10,501 nt of DNA, from assembly GCA_018623505.1 (NCBI GenBank), contig JAAZVM010000009.1, forward strand, positions 1 to 10,501. The letters run 5' to 3'. The notes under the pieces were generated by a model. It did not search any database. It saw only the letters and a list, made by a program, of their open reading frames with translations, and was not told where the DNA came from. The position numbers and the translations under genes were made by a program. The DNA is from Patescibacteria group bacterium (lineage in GTDB: Bacteria; Patescibacteriota; Gracilibacteria; BD1-5; UBA6164). Below, piece after piece: positions 1 through 8,790 of the stretch; position 1 is the stretch's first letter; each line of letters begins with the position of its first letter.

Positions 1-38
1 ATAAAAAGAAAAAGACAAGTTTAATAACTTGTCTTTTA
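1..38 (-). terminator. Rho-independent terminator of the antiporter gene
   Basis: A 12-bp perfect stem (10-21 paired with 26-37) closes a 4-base loop. Read on the minus strand it is followed by a T-rich tract broken by one C (complement of 1-9). The antiporter stop codon (36-38) lies at the foot of the stem, so translation ends inside the terminator. On the plus strand the bases after the stem are not a clean T run, so it probably works in one direction only. Confidence 0.85.
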
Positions 39-2171
39 ACTCAATTTTTTAACATCACTAAACATTTCTTTTTCTATTTCTTCCATAAATTTTATATATA
101 ATTTTGGTGTTATTATTTCTTTATTATGAAGCTCTTTTATAGTTTTTTCTTCTAGCTTAAGTAATGATTTATTTACAAGTCTAGATTCTATAGAGTTTAT
201 AGTTGCTTTATGTGATTTAAATATAGAAATTCTTTTCTCATCAGCTTGTTTATTAAAAGAAGCATATAATTCTATAACTTCAATAAATATACTATTATCA
301 AAACCAAAATCTATTTCTGAAAGCTCTCTAAGCTCTTTTATAACTTTTCTAGTAATAATAACTCTTGTTCTATTTCTAATATAAGAATCTAAATCTGTTG
401 ACTGTGTTTTATAAATAGCTACTAATGCTCTACAAAATACATCATAATCATTTTTTATTTTTGATATACTTCTAAGTTGTACATGACTAGTTTCTAGTCT
501 CTCTATTTGTTTTTCTATTTTTCTTAGTATATACTTAAAGTTTTTTTCATCTATTTCATTATAGAAAAATAATTCTTTTAAGTGTTGTTTTTCTATTCAA
601 AGAGCATGTAATGAAATAGCTCTTCTTATAAGTGTTCTAGAATCATGTTCTCAGTTCTTTTTTAAAAGATCTTTCATTTTTGAAACGGCATCTTTTAGTT
701 TTTCTGTATACTTAGATTTAAGTTCTCAGTATTCTATATTTGTAAGGTATGCTTTTTTATGAGAAAGATTTAATTTTTGAAGTATTTTTAAACTTGCTAA
801 AATTCTTCATTCTTCATACTCAAACTCTTCTAAACTATGAAGCTTATCTACATTAAGATATCTCATAATCTTAGGAGTTGTTGGTGCTTTAACAAATAAA
901 GTAAACATTATACTTCATATAGTTAAAACAAGTAAGAAATCTTTTATAGAAAAATCATAAGACCAACCTACCATTTCTTGGAAAGCAACAATTTTCTCAA
1001 AACCTGGATCTCAAACTCATGGAATCAAAAGAACCATCATAAGAGCTAAAGCTCATCTTAAACTTCACCAAGATAATAAAACCATCCAAGAATGAGGTAT
1101 TTTTTCTTCTAACTTAAAAGTATTTATAAATCAAATAGGTATATATATTGATATAATTCTAGCAAGCATAACTACACTTATAGTTATAATAACTGGAAGA
1201 ATAAAGTCTTTAAAATTAATATCTATACTAGCTAAAATCAATCACATAAGTATAAATACTACAGAATTTGATACAAAGGCAAAGAACTCCCAGAATTTTT
1301 GCATATGTATTTCTACCCTAGGAGTAATTTTATATCTACCATAGTTTCAAATAATTATAGAAGCTATAACAGTAGAAATAACTCATGAAATAGGTAAAAA
1401 GTGAAAATGATGAGTTATAAGTTCAGCGAATATAAAAGTTATATGTGCCAAAAGCATAGTTAAAACTATTTCTACTTCTTCATTATTTTTTATATATCAG
1501 ATAGTTTTACTAAATAAAACTCAAGTAAAACCTCAAAATAATATACCTCAAATAACCATAGAAAGAAAACTCCAAACTCAGTATCAAACTGTAGATCAAG
1601 TTATAACTCATCCTTCCATTATAACTCAAAGTATCACAAAGAATAAAGCTACTGCAGTACCATCATTAAAAAGACTTTCTCACTCAAAAATAATAGTTAA
1701 TCTTCTAGGTGCTCAAAGTGATTTAAATATAGAAAGAACAGCTACAGGATCTGTAGCAGATATAAGAATTCAAAATAAAAGACAAACTAAAAATGGTATT
1801 TCGAATCATACGAAAGGAAATAATAGAAATAGTAATAATGCTATTATTCAAGCAGATATAAGTAATCAAAAAATTGCCAATGAAGTTATTGATTTCCAAT
1901 TTATTACTAATTGTCTATAGTTTATATTATATGATGCTTCAAAAAGTAAAACAGGCAAAAAAACAAAGAATAACACATCTGGTGTTAATCTAAAATCATC
2001 TAAAAATCAAAAAAATGGTATATGAACAATTGGGACAAGCAACAATCATATAAGTACAAGTAGTACAGTATAAGGAAAGTTGATTTTTTTACTTAAAATA
2101 AAAGTAAAACTACATATTACTAAAAGTAATAAAATAGATAGGGTTTGTGTTAAAAAACTTACTTCTTCCAT
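36..2171 (-). CDS. CPA1-family Na+/H+ antiporter with long C-terminal cytosolic domain
   Basis: The 711-residue product is a monovalent cation/proton exchanger of the inner membrane (NhaP/CPA1, Na_H_Exchanger fold), seen when TGA is read as glycine. Residues about 10-430 hold a dozen or so hydrophobic segments. Family signatures are present: ATDPVAV (D141), FEGESLFNDGTAV with the ion-binding Asp as D170, and WGSLRGALAL with R372. The remaining roughly 280 residues are charged and helical with no membrane segment, so they are probably a cytosolic regulatory tail. CPA1 members often have such tails, but I do not recognise a named domain here. It follows the flippase gene by 82 bases on the same strand and has its own possible promoter. 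In standard code it would look like a decayed gene. It probably handles pH and sodium homeostasis. Whether Na+ or K+ is the substrate cannot be read from sequence. Confidence 0.93.
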
Positions 2172-2209
2172 AATTATATATAAACTATAAGCAGTGAAAT
2201 TAGGTCCAG

Positions 2210-2237
2210 ATTTTAGTCCTTTTTTTTATTTATGCAA
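2210..2237 (-). promoter_or_regulatory. Possible promoter of the antiporter gene
   Basis: On the minus strand a -35-like TTGCAT (2232-2237) and a -10-like TAAAAT (2210-2215) are separated by 16 bases. This would give a leader of about 30 nt before the ATG at 2171. In DNA this AT-rich, such matches arise by chance, so this is only a candidate. Confidence 0.3.
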
Positions 2238-2238
2238 A

Positions 2239-2255
2239 AGATTTTTTAAAAATCT
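2239..2255 (-). terminator. Weak hairpin at the end of the flippase gene
   Basis: A 7-bp stem (2239-2245 with 2249-2255) overlaps the flippase stop codon. On the minus strand only a short T run follows it, then GCAT. If it terminates at all it is leaky, so the flippase and antiporter could still be co-transcribed. Confidence 0.25.
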
Positions 2256-3738
2256 ATATTTTTCTAATACCCCTCCTATACTCATAAAAAAAGTACAACA
2301 AATATATAAATCATAATAAGAACCCATAAACAATTAAGTCAAAAATTATAGAGATAGAAAAATTATTTATAAGAAAAAATCAAAAAATAAACACAAAAGA
2401 AGAAAAGGCTATATTTCTAAATATAAATAAATAAGGTAATCTAAATGAGGATTCTTCTTTCGACTTATAATAAACCAATAATAAAAGTATAATCTGTGAT
2501 AATAAAGTTATAATTCCTGCTCATATAAAACTATATATAGGTATCAAAACTAGATTTCAAACAATATTAAAAATTGTCACTATTATATTTATCCTCAAAA
2601 GTTCTGATTGCTTCTCAGATGCAACTAAGAGATAAATAAAGACAAGTGATATAAAATAAAAAAGTATGCTAAAAAATACAATTATAAATGCATCTGAAGA
2701 ATTGAAATCATATAAATTGCTTAAATAGTCAGTATTTGCGATTATAAGTATAATATTATCTCTAAATAAAATACCTAAAGTAAAAACTAAAAATGAAAAA
2801 CTTATCATTACTTTAAAAGATATATCTGTTAAATTACTAATAATTTTTGTATTTTTTTCTCTGAATCACTTACTTAGGCTAGGCAACATAGAAGTCATAT
2901 AAAATCATCATAAAACCATGACAACTTCAACTATCTTCATAGGCAAACTATAAAGAGCTATACTCAAATCTCACTTTTCAGGTCACTCTATAATAGACAA
3001 AAGAATTATATCAACTTTAAAATATACAATAGATAAAAAAAGTGCTATACCATATGGAAGAGATATTTTAAAAAGATTTTTTAGATAAGAAAAATCAAAC
3101 TCAAATCAAAATTTTTGAATTCTTCTTGCATATAAATAATTTAAAAAAGTATTGATTATAACTCAAATAAGCCCTGCTCACATAATCCAAAGAAAAGGAG
3201 AAAAATAATCGAGATTTAATATAGTTTCTTTTGGATAAAAATAAAAAGCAATAAGAGAAATGAGTCCTAAATTAATTAACTTTCAAGCAACCAATGAAAC
3301 AGCTCAAAATTCAACTTTCATATTAGCTTGCATAAGAGAAAGAATAGAAGAATTTATAAGTTGAAAAATAGTGAAAAGTGAAGTGATAAATATAGACAAT
3401 AAAGCCAATAATGAATTATATCCAGGTATAAAAAATGCTATAAAAATCGATAGAAACAATATTATTATTCACAATATTAACCTTAGAGACATAACATTTC
3501 CTATAATTTTTTTTGTATTAGATGGATTATTAGAAATCTCTCTTATCGTAATTGTATAAAGTCACAAATCAGCTAAAAAAACAAATATAGATGTATAGTT
3601 ATATATTTTTGAATAAAGTCCGTATTTCTCAACAGGTAAATAATTTGTAAGCAAACTTATTAAAAAAATTGATATAATTGCAGTACAAACCTTTGAAAAT
3701 ATTTGGGATATGGTATTTGATGCTATTTTTTTAAACAA
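2254..3738 (-). CDS. Wzx/MATE-type polysaccharide flippase (polysaccharide biosynthesis protein)
   Basis: The 494-residue integral membrane protein has about 12-14 hydrophobic segments along its whole length. Its N-terminus, KKIASNTISQIFSKV, is typical of the O-antigen/teichoic-acid flippase family (Polysacc_synt, MVF/MATE superfamily). These carriers move lipid-linked sugar units across the cytoplasmic membrane for surface polysaccharide assembly. The length fits the family, and several in-frame TGA codons read as Gly. The start is uncertain. No ATG lies in frame near the conserved N-terminus, so I chose the TTG at 3736-3738, which gives MFKKIASN. The frame stays open upstream without an ATG, and an ATG-started 22-codon ORF in the next frame ends right at this point. 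No glycosyltransferase lies nearby, so the exported sugar is unknown. The antiporter follows on the same strand and the TPR gene is divergent. Confidence 0.87.
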
Positions 3739-3789
3739 AATATAGTAAAGTAAGAATATATTTAAGAAAGTGTAATTTAAAATAATGCA

Positions 3790-3823
3790 TTGTAAACATT
3801 TTTTGTATAATTTTTCTTTACAA
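3790..3823. promoter_or_regulatory. Inverted repeat around a -10-like TATAAT in the divergent intergenic region
   Basis: TTGTAAA (3790-3796) and TTTACAA (3817-3823) form a 7-bp inverted repeat with a 20-base centre. The centre holds TATAAT (3806-3811), a plausible -10 box for the plus-strand TPR operon with a leader of roughly 50 nt. No good -35 lies 16-18 bases upstream. The repeat could be an operator serving both divergent genes, or chance in AT-rich DNA. Confidence 0.3.
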
Positions 3824-3871
3824 ATAGATACTAAAAAATAAAATTCTAATAAATAATTTAACGAAAAAACG

Positions 3872-5398
3872 ATGAAAAAAAATAATAAAATAGCTATAAT
3901 TATAATACCGATAATATTATTGGCAATTTCAAGCTGAACTTTATTTTATTATTTTAAATTTATTAAGTCAGAAAATAAAGAAATAATAGAAGAAGAAAAA
4001 ACAATTACAGCTGACACAAGTATAAATGAGGATATAGAAATAATAGAAAAAGATATTGAAAAAATACAAAAAGATGAGGTAACAAAGAAACTAGAAAACA
4101 TAAAAAAGAAATTAACTTTAAAATGAATAATAGATTCTTGAGACATGTATTATGAAAACTATCTTTATAACGTTGCACTTGTAAAATATCTTCAAGCCTA
4201 TAAAAATATACCTGAAGATGAAGAAATAAACCTAAAAATCTGAGATTTATATTATTCACTAAAAAGATTTGATAAATCTACTAAGTATTATTCAAATGTA
4301 AAAGCTAGTAAAAATTTAGATAAAGAAAAATATTTATACTCATATATAAATTCAAACATAACTAAAAGTTGATGACTAGATTTGGTTATAAATGAAATAA
4401 ATACAATATGATTTGATGAAGAAAAAAAGTTTTATTTTAATAACTCATTCGAATGTTTAAAAGATTTTCATATTTGTAGGGAAAATTTTTCAAACTATTT
4501 TGATGAAAAATTATCAACACAAACTTGAGGTATACTAGATTATGATTTAGCAAATATAAATGAAGCACTTATAAATTATGAAAATTTTCAATTAGATGAG
4601 CTAATATATAAATCTGCATTAATCATTTGAGCATATTATGAGAATGGTTTTTATTATATGTCTTTAGAATTATCAAAAAAGATATTAGAAGAATACCCTG
4701 ACTATAAACCACTTATAAAAATAGCTGCAAAAAGTAATTATGAGCTATGAGATTATATAAATGCAAAAAACTATTTACAAATATATAAAAAACTAGATAC
4801 AAACGATGCTGAAAATAGTTATTTTTTATGAAGAGTATATGAAAAACTAGATCAAGATGTACTTAGCATAATACAATATGACAATGCTTTAAAAAATTGA
4901 TACAAAGATAAACTTGATATATTAAGGAGACTTGCATTCATTTATTACGATATGGATGAAGAAGAAAAAATGCTTATGAGATTTAAAGAAATAATAGAAT
5001 CTTGAGATGATAATATAAGTCTAAATGATTACAACTTAGCAATATATTATCATATAATGTATGATGATTTAGAAACTGCAGAAAAATACTCTCTTAGTGG
5101 GAAAATAAAGTTCCCTGAATCAGAAATGTTTTATGCATATTATGCATGGATTATATTACAAAAAGAAGAAATAAGTGATAATGAAATGAAATTAGCAGAA
5201 ACAAATATAGATAAAGCTATTGAAATAAATACAAAGAACCCTATGATAACAATGGTAAAATGAATTTATGAATTCAAAAATGAACTATATGATGATGCTT
5301 TTATGTCTTTTAAAAGAACAATATCTCAAGATAAATCATGAGATTATGAAAGTGTTGCAGAGCTTTGGCTTGATAAAATTAAAGAAGTAAAAAAATAA
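3872..5398 (+). CDS. Membrane-anchored TPR-repeat protein
   Basis: The 508-residue product has a short basic N-terminus (K2, K3, K6) and one hydrophobic segment at about 7-28 that has no lipobox cysteine. It therefore looks like an N-in signal anchor with the rest outside the membrane. Residues about 33-80 are Glu/Lys/Ile-rich and probably coiled coil. From about 97 to the end, helix pairs of the tetratricopeptide type recur, for example around 97-143, 248-330 and 400-500, with features such as LGDYINAKNYLQIYKKL and AIEIN. TPR arrays bind partner proteins, so this is probably a scaffold at the cell surface or in the envelope. About 15 in-frame TGA codons read as Gly. Its stop lies one base before the next gene's ATG, so the two are co-transcribed. 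No enzymatic motif is seen and the partner is unknown. Confidence 0.85.
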
Positions 5399-5399
5399 A

Positions 5400-5936
5400 A
5401 TGGCAAATAAAGAAAGTATAAATATAAATCTGGATTGAGAAAATCTGAAAAATGAATTAGCTAATGATATAGCTTCTGATTTTTGAATTGATAAAGAAAG
5501 GATAAAAGAATTAATTGCAATAGATACAAAAGAATGACTTAATGCCCTAAGACAAGAATTAATAGAGCTAAAAGAAAAAACTTGAGAAAGTATAAGTCAG
5601 GAAAAAATAGAAAAATTAGAAAAAGTTATAGAGTGAGCTAAGATTTTTATAGAAGAAGCATCAAAGAAAGAAAGACAAGCACTTATAAAGGAAGTTTGTG
5701 AAAATGATTATAAATCAAAAATAGAACAATACTTACCTTCAGAGCTTATAGATAGAGCTAAAAATCCTAGATTAGCTCACGAGCATATATTATGAATAGC
5801 TCTATGAAGTTCAAACACGATTATTTCAACTGTAGAAGCTTTATACCAAATTTGAAAAGGTATACTAAAAACTCCATATGATTTTTATATACTTGTAAGT
5901 TGAAAATGAGAGTGTGAATCAATTAAGAAAATATAA
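5400..5936 (+). CDS. Hypothetical 178-residue helical protein, second gene of TPR operon
   Basis: I do not recognise this family. Residues about 1-110 are charged and strongly helical (ELIAIDTKEGLNALRQELI, then a Lys/Glu heptad-like stretch at about 65-110), suggesting coiled coil. Residues about 125-168 are less charged and Gly-rich (HILGIALGSSNTIISTVEAL, then IGKGILKTPYDFYILVSG). That looks like an amphipathic or membrane-touching pair of helices, though too polar for a confident TM call. The ATG follows the TPR gene stop by one base, so translation is probably coupled and the products may work together. It ends in two tandem TAA codons (5934-5939) that run straight into the terminator stem. 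Confidence 0.8.
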
Positions 5937-5937
5937 T

Positions 5938-5968
5938 AAAAAACTAATAGCATGGCTATTAGTTTTTT
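5938..5968. terminator. Bidirectional rho-independent terminator between convergent operons
   Basis: A 14-bp perfect stem (5938-5951 with 5955-5968) closes an ATG loop at 5952-5954. The outer stem is A-rich on the left and T-rich on the right. Each strand therefore has a T run just after the GC-containing core, followed by more AT-rich sequence (ATTATAT). It can stop the TPR operon from the left and the seven-gene operon from the right. The stop codon of the minus-strand 148-residue gene (5959-5961) is inside the stem. Confidence 0.92.
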
Positions 5969-6405
5969 ATTATATTTTCTGTAGAGTCAGAATAAAAGTT
6001 TAAATTTTGTGCAAATATGATTCAAACTATATATCAAGCCTCATTTAAATCAAAACAAGAAACAATTTCTCAAGAAATCAACTCTCATTTATGTTTTTCA
6101 ACAAAGTTTTTTATCTTTTTACTTGGAATAAGTCAAAAAAATGGAAATTTTTTCTTAAATATATACTTATTTTTATATAATTTTTTAAAATCATTATCTA
6201 TTTCATATCTTTCAAATTCATATCAGTTGATTATAATTAAGTCTGATATTGGTCAAAAAACTCTTTTAAATAAAAAGGAAAAATTCACAAGCTCTCAGTT
6301 AAAATAATCTCACAATTTTAAAGGTTTATTATGTGTTCATAATCAATTAACCTTTCAATTTGTTGAAATAATTCAACTAGTTGATTCTCTATAAATTTCT
6401 CACAT
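5959..6405 (-). CDS. Hypothetical 148-residue protein, last gene of the long operon
   Basis: I do not recognise this family. The product starts MGEIYRESTSGIISTNGK, with its second codon TGA (Gly), and every glycine I could read in it is a TGA codon. It has no signal peptide and no clear TM helix. Mixed strand-like stretches such as SDLIIINGYEFERYEI (54-69) and GELISGEIVSCFDL (107-120) suggest a small beta-rich or alpha/beta soluble domain. A Lys-rich patch at about 74-105 gives local positive charge. The start lies 5 bases after the hydrolase stop, so it belongs to the same transcript. The stop codon is embedded in the shared terminator stem. With TGA as stop, no ORF of useful length would be seen here. 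Confidence 0.72.
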
Positions 6406-6410
6406 ATATT

Positions 6411-7007
6411 TTATTTTATTGATTTAATATAATCAATTAACTCTGGAAATTCATGTTCTATAAAGTGAAACTTATCTTCAAAAATCATATATTTAGATTT
6501 TGGAAACAGTTTTTTATAATCTTCTAAATCATCAAAAGGTACTACTAAGTCATCTCTAGAATGAAAAAAAGTAATTTTTTCTTCAAACTTTTTTAGATTA
6601 GTAAGTTTTTTATCAAAATTGAAAGTTCATAACACTTCAAACTGACTATCTTTAAATGCTGAAGCTAAAAAAACTATATGCTTTATTTTTACAGGAAAAG
6701 TATTTTCATTTAGATATTTTGTCAAAAAACTTCATCATAAACTGTGTCATAGTAAAATTACATCATCTCTCAAATATTCAAAACACTTTTCAAACATAAT
6801 TTTCCACTCATTATAATCCGCAAAATCTTTATTTGGCATAGCAAAATCAAAAACTTCAAAATCTTCTCACAAATCTTCTTTAAAAGTATATCTCCATTTT
6901 TTTTTATCTGAAAAGGGTTTGTATTCTATTTGATTTAAATAGTCAATAAAATCTTTATAATTCTCCTTTGCTTCTCATCAATTTACAAAAACTATTTGTT
7001 TTTTCAT
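6411..7007 (-). CDS. Small alpha/beta serine hydrolase (RBBP9/YdeN-like)
   Basis: The 198-residue product fits the short single-domain serine hydrolase family (Ser_hydrolase, RBBP9/YdeN type). It opens with a beta strand and Gly-rich turn (KKQIVFVNGG, 2-11). The nucleophile elbow is GHSLGG with S89 at a strand-turn-helix. The candidate acid is D153 in HSRDDLVVP and the candidate His is H181 in KFHF. All three Gly of GHSLGG are TGA codons, strong support for the code reading. There is no signal peptide, so it acts in the cytosol. The substrate is unknown; family members are esterase-like or lack a proven substrate. It starts 9 bases after YggS stops and is followed 5 bases later by the 148-residue gene. 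Confidence 0.88.
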
Positions 7008-7016
7008 ATATGTATT

Positions 7017-7646
7017 TTAATTATATAAACTAGATCATATCCTTACAAAATCAACTCCTTTTTCAAGGGCTATTTTATAGTCTAGAGAAGTACCAGCTGA
7101 TATAAATCAGTTTGGTAAATACTTATTTCTAAGACTTATAAGTAAATCAAACTCTTTGTTTTTCTCTTCTATAGTAAAATCAGACTTTCAAATAGCTGAA
7201 AATCATATAAGACTTACATTTTCCATATCTCATATAAGATCTAGAAACTCTGGAATTTGTTCTACTTTTATACCTCAAGGCTTTGTTTCATCTACATTTA
7301 TTTGAAGAAAAACCTGAACCCAGTTTCAAGACTTGGTACATATATCCTCTAACTTTTTTAGATGTTTTATATCATCTACGCTGTGAATAACTCAGGCATA
7401 TTTTATGATTTCTTTTATTTGTTTTGTCTGAATATTTCAAATAAAGTGAGTCATTTCCCTATCTAGATTTTTTTCTTTTAATGCTTCAAGTCTGTTTTCT
7501 CAAAATCACTCTATTATTTCTGGATAATTTTCAATCATATATGAGACTATTTCTTCTGTAACTTCTTTATCGTGATACTTAGTTACAAAAACTAGTTTAG
7601 AATTTGATGCCTTGATTTCATCTAAAATTTCTGTATTAAAATTCAT
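7017..7646 (-). CDS. yggS: YggS-family pyridoxal 5'-phosphate homeostasis protein
   Basis: The 209-residue product is slightly shorter than the usual 220-235 and matches the YggS/PROSC family, TIM-barrel proteins that bind PLP without catalysing a known reaction and buffer cellular PLP. The PLP-binding lysine is K23 in LVFVTKYHD. Then come FGENRLEALKEK, HFIGNIQTKQ, IHSVDD, VFLQINVDETKPGG, SAGTSLDYKIALEKG and VRIGSS, in family order. Several family glycines (in FGENR, HFIGN, SAGTS and VRIGSS) are TGA. The 65-base gap before this gene (7647-7711) is the largest in the run and contains no clear hairpin. An internal promoter there is possible, but I see no convincing -35/-10 pair. Its stop is 9 bases before the hydrolase start. 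Confidence 0.95.
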
Positions 7647-7711
7647 TGTTCAAAATTTTTGTATAAATTGTTAAAAACTTAAATAATTGTAAAGAAAATG
7701 TGTAAAACTTT

Positions 7712-8371
7712 TTATAAATACATAAGTTTATTTCCGTAATCTTTAAGCCATTTTTTATGTGGTTTGTAATCCATATGATTTATTTTTCTAAAATAATTAT
7801 CATTTAAATCCCGAAAACTTTTTGAATGATTCATCTCTTTTAAGTGAGCTAACTCGTGAGTAATTACATAGTCTATTGTTTTTATGGGTGACATAATAAG
7901 TCTAAAAGAAAAGTTTATATTTTTTTTGCTTGTACAACTTCACCATCTTGTTTTAGCACTTGTAATTCTTAAATTATTATACTCAAGTCATAACTCAGAA
8001 ACTATTTCTGATAATCTTTTATGTATGTATTTTTTTGCCTCTTTTTTATAAAAAGATAAAAGTTTATCTTTAACTATGTATTTATGTTTTTTATTTAGAT
8101 AAAAGTTTAATCCGTCAAAAGTTATATTTTCACTTTTATCATCAAAAATAAGTTTATATGTGTTTCAGAAAAAATAATACTCTTCACTTTCAGTAAATTT
8201 TTTAATAGTAGATAATGCTTCTGTTTTTCTTTTGTCTATCCATTCTTTATTTTTTTCTATGAATTCATCTATCTTTTTTTTGTTTACAAAAAGTGGAGCA
8301 TTTACTATAAGAGTTCATGCTTCGTCTACTTTCATAGAAATTGTTTTTCTAAAACTTTTAATTATTTTCAT
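7712..8371 (-). CDS. YgjP-like DUF45 (M48-like) metallopeptidase domain protein
   Basis: The 219-residue protein belongs to the DUF45/YgjP family (also called UTP pyrophosphatase in some annotations). The diagnostic RWGSC motif is followed by the strand-rich NINFSFRLIMSP, then the gluzincin motif HELAH (H172, E173, H176), with H182 in EMNHSKSF as a further conserved His and probable third zinc ligand. The glycine of RWGSC is TGA directly after a TGG Trp codon, which shows the two codons are read differently. The N-terminal half holds the charged beta/helix region usual in this family. No signal peptide or TM segment is present, so it is cytosolic. The physiological substrate of the family is unsettled. 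The ATG overlaps the end of the IMPACT gene by 10 bases, so translation is coupled. Confidence 0.93.
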
Positions 8372-8790
8372 ATTTCTTTAAGTATTAGTTTTGTTGCATC
8401 TATTACGTTTTTAAATCTATCTGCTTGTAAGTGTATACCTCAAAAGTACCTTGTAACTATTACTAAAGTATTTACAAAATCTTCTCTTTGAAGCTCTCTA
8501 AGTATACAATTTCAAGCTCCTGTTTCTCAGTCATCATTTTTTCACTCGACTATCACTCAAGACTCTAGTTTCAATCTATAAGCATAAGTATTATGAGTTG
8601 CTTTTAAAAAATACTTATCTTTTAATAGTTCTTTCATGGATAATTCAACTTCTTCTTTATTTTCTACATAATAAGAAGTAACAGTATATTTACTTCTTCT
8701 ATCTACTATAACATTTTGCAATACTTTTCTTTTAAAATTAGGTTTTTTAGATCAAAAATCAAGTGATAAATTTGTGTTTATTTCTTGCAT
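8362..8790 (-). CDS. IMPACT/UPF0029-domain protein, eukaryote-like IMPACT subtype
   Basis: The 142-residue product is essentially one IMPACT (UPF0029) domain. Visible blocks are DRRSKY (30-35), KATHNTYAYRL (63-73), NDDGETGAGN (85-94), NTLVIVTRYFGG (107-118) and ADRFKNVIDATKLIL (123-137). Bacterial YigZ normally reads DDGEPSGTAG and RYFGGxKLGxGGLVRAY and has an extra C-terminal domain (about 200 residues in total). This copy lacks that domain and reads DDGET.AG and DRFK, like eukaryotic IMPACT/YIH1 (DDGETAAGG, GPDRFK). Eukaryotic IMPACT binds GCN1 and restrains the GCN2 kinase, while the bacterial role is unclear. Seven of nine Gly are TGA. It overlaps the two-TM gene by 13 bases and the DUF45 gene by 10. 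Its penultimate sense codons include a TGA that, under the standard code, would form an ATGA stop/start overlap. Confidence 0.9.

Noticed and set aside
3371..3559. Plus-strand 62-codon ORF
   Set aside because: It is antisense to the flippase gene, which has clear family features.
3949..4259. Two overlapping minus-strand ORFs of 65 and 84 codons
   Set aside because: They are complements of the coiled-coil and TPR coding sequence of the plus-strand gene, with Phe/Ser/Leu-rich shadow composition.
5057..5263. Separate small plus-strand gene starting at an internal ATG
   Set aside because: It is in frame with, and part of, the TPR gene; the apparent end is a TGA glycine codon.
6017..6307. Plus-strand 96-codon ORF
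   Set aside because: It is antisense to the 148-residue gene, has low-complexity Leu/Ile/Ser composition, and the minus strand explains the region better.
7647..7711. Internal promoter for yggS (TTTACA and TATACA elements seen)
   Set aside because: The spacing between the best -35-like and -10-like elements is about 22 bases, outside the usual range; not distinguishable from AT-rich background.
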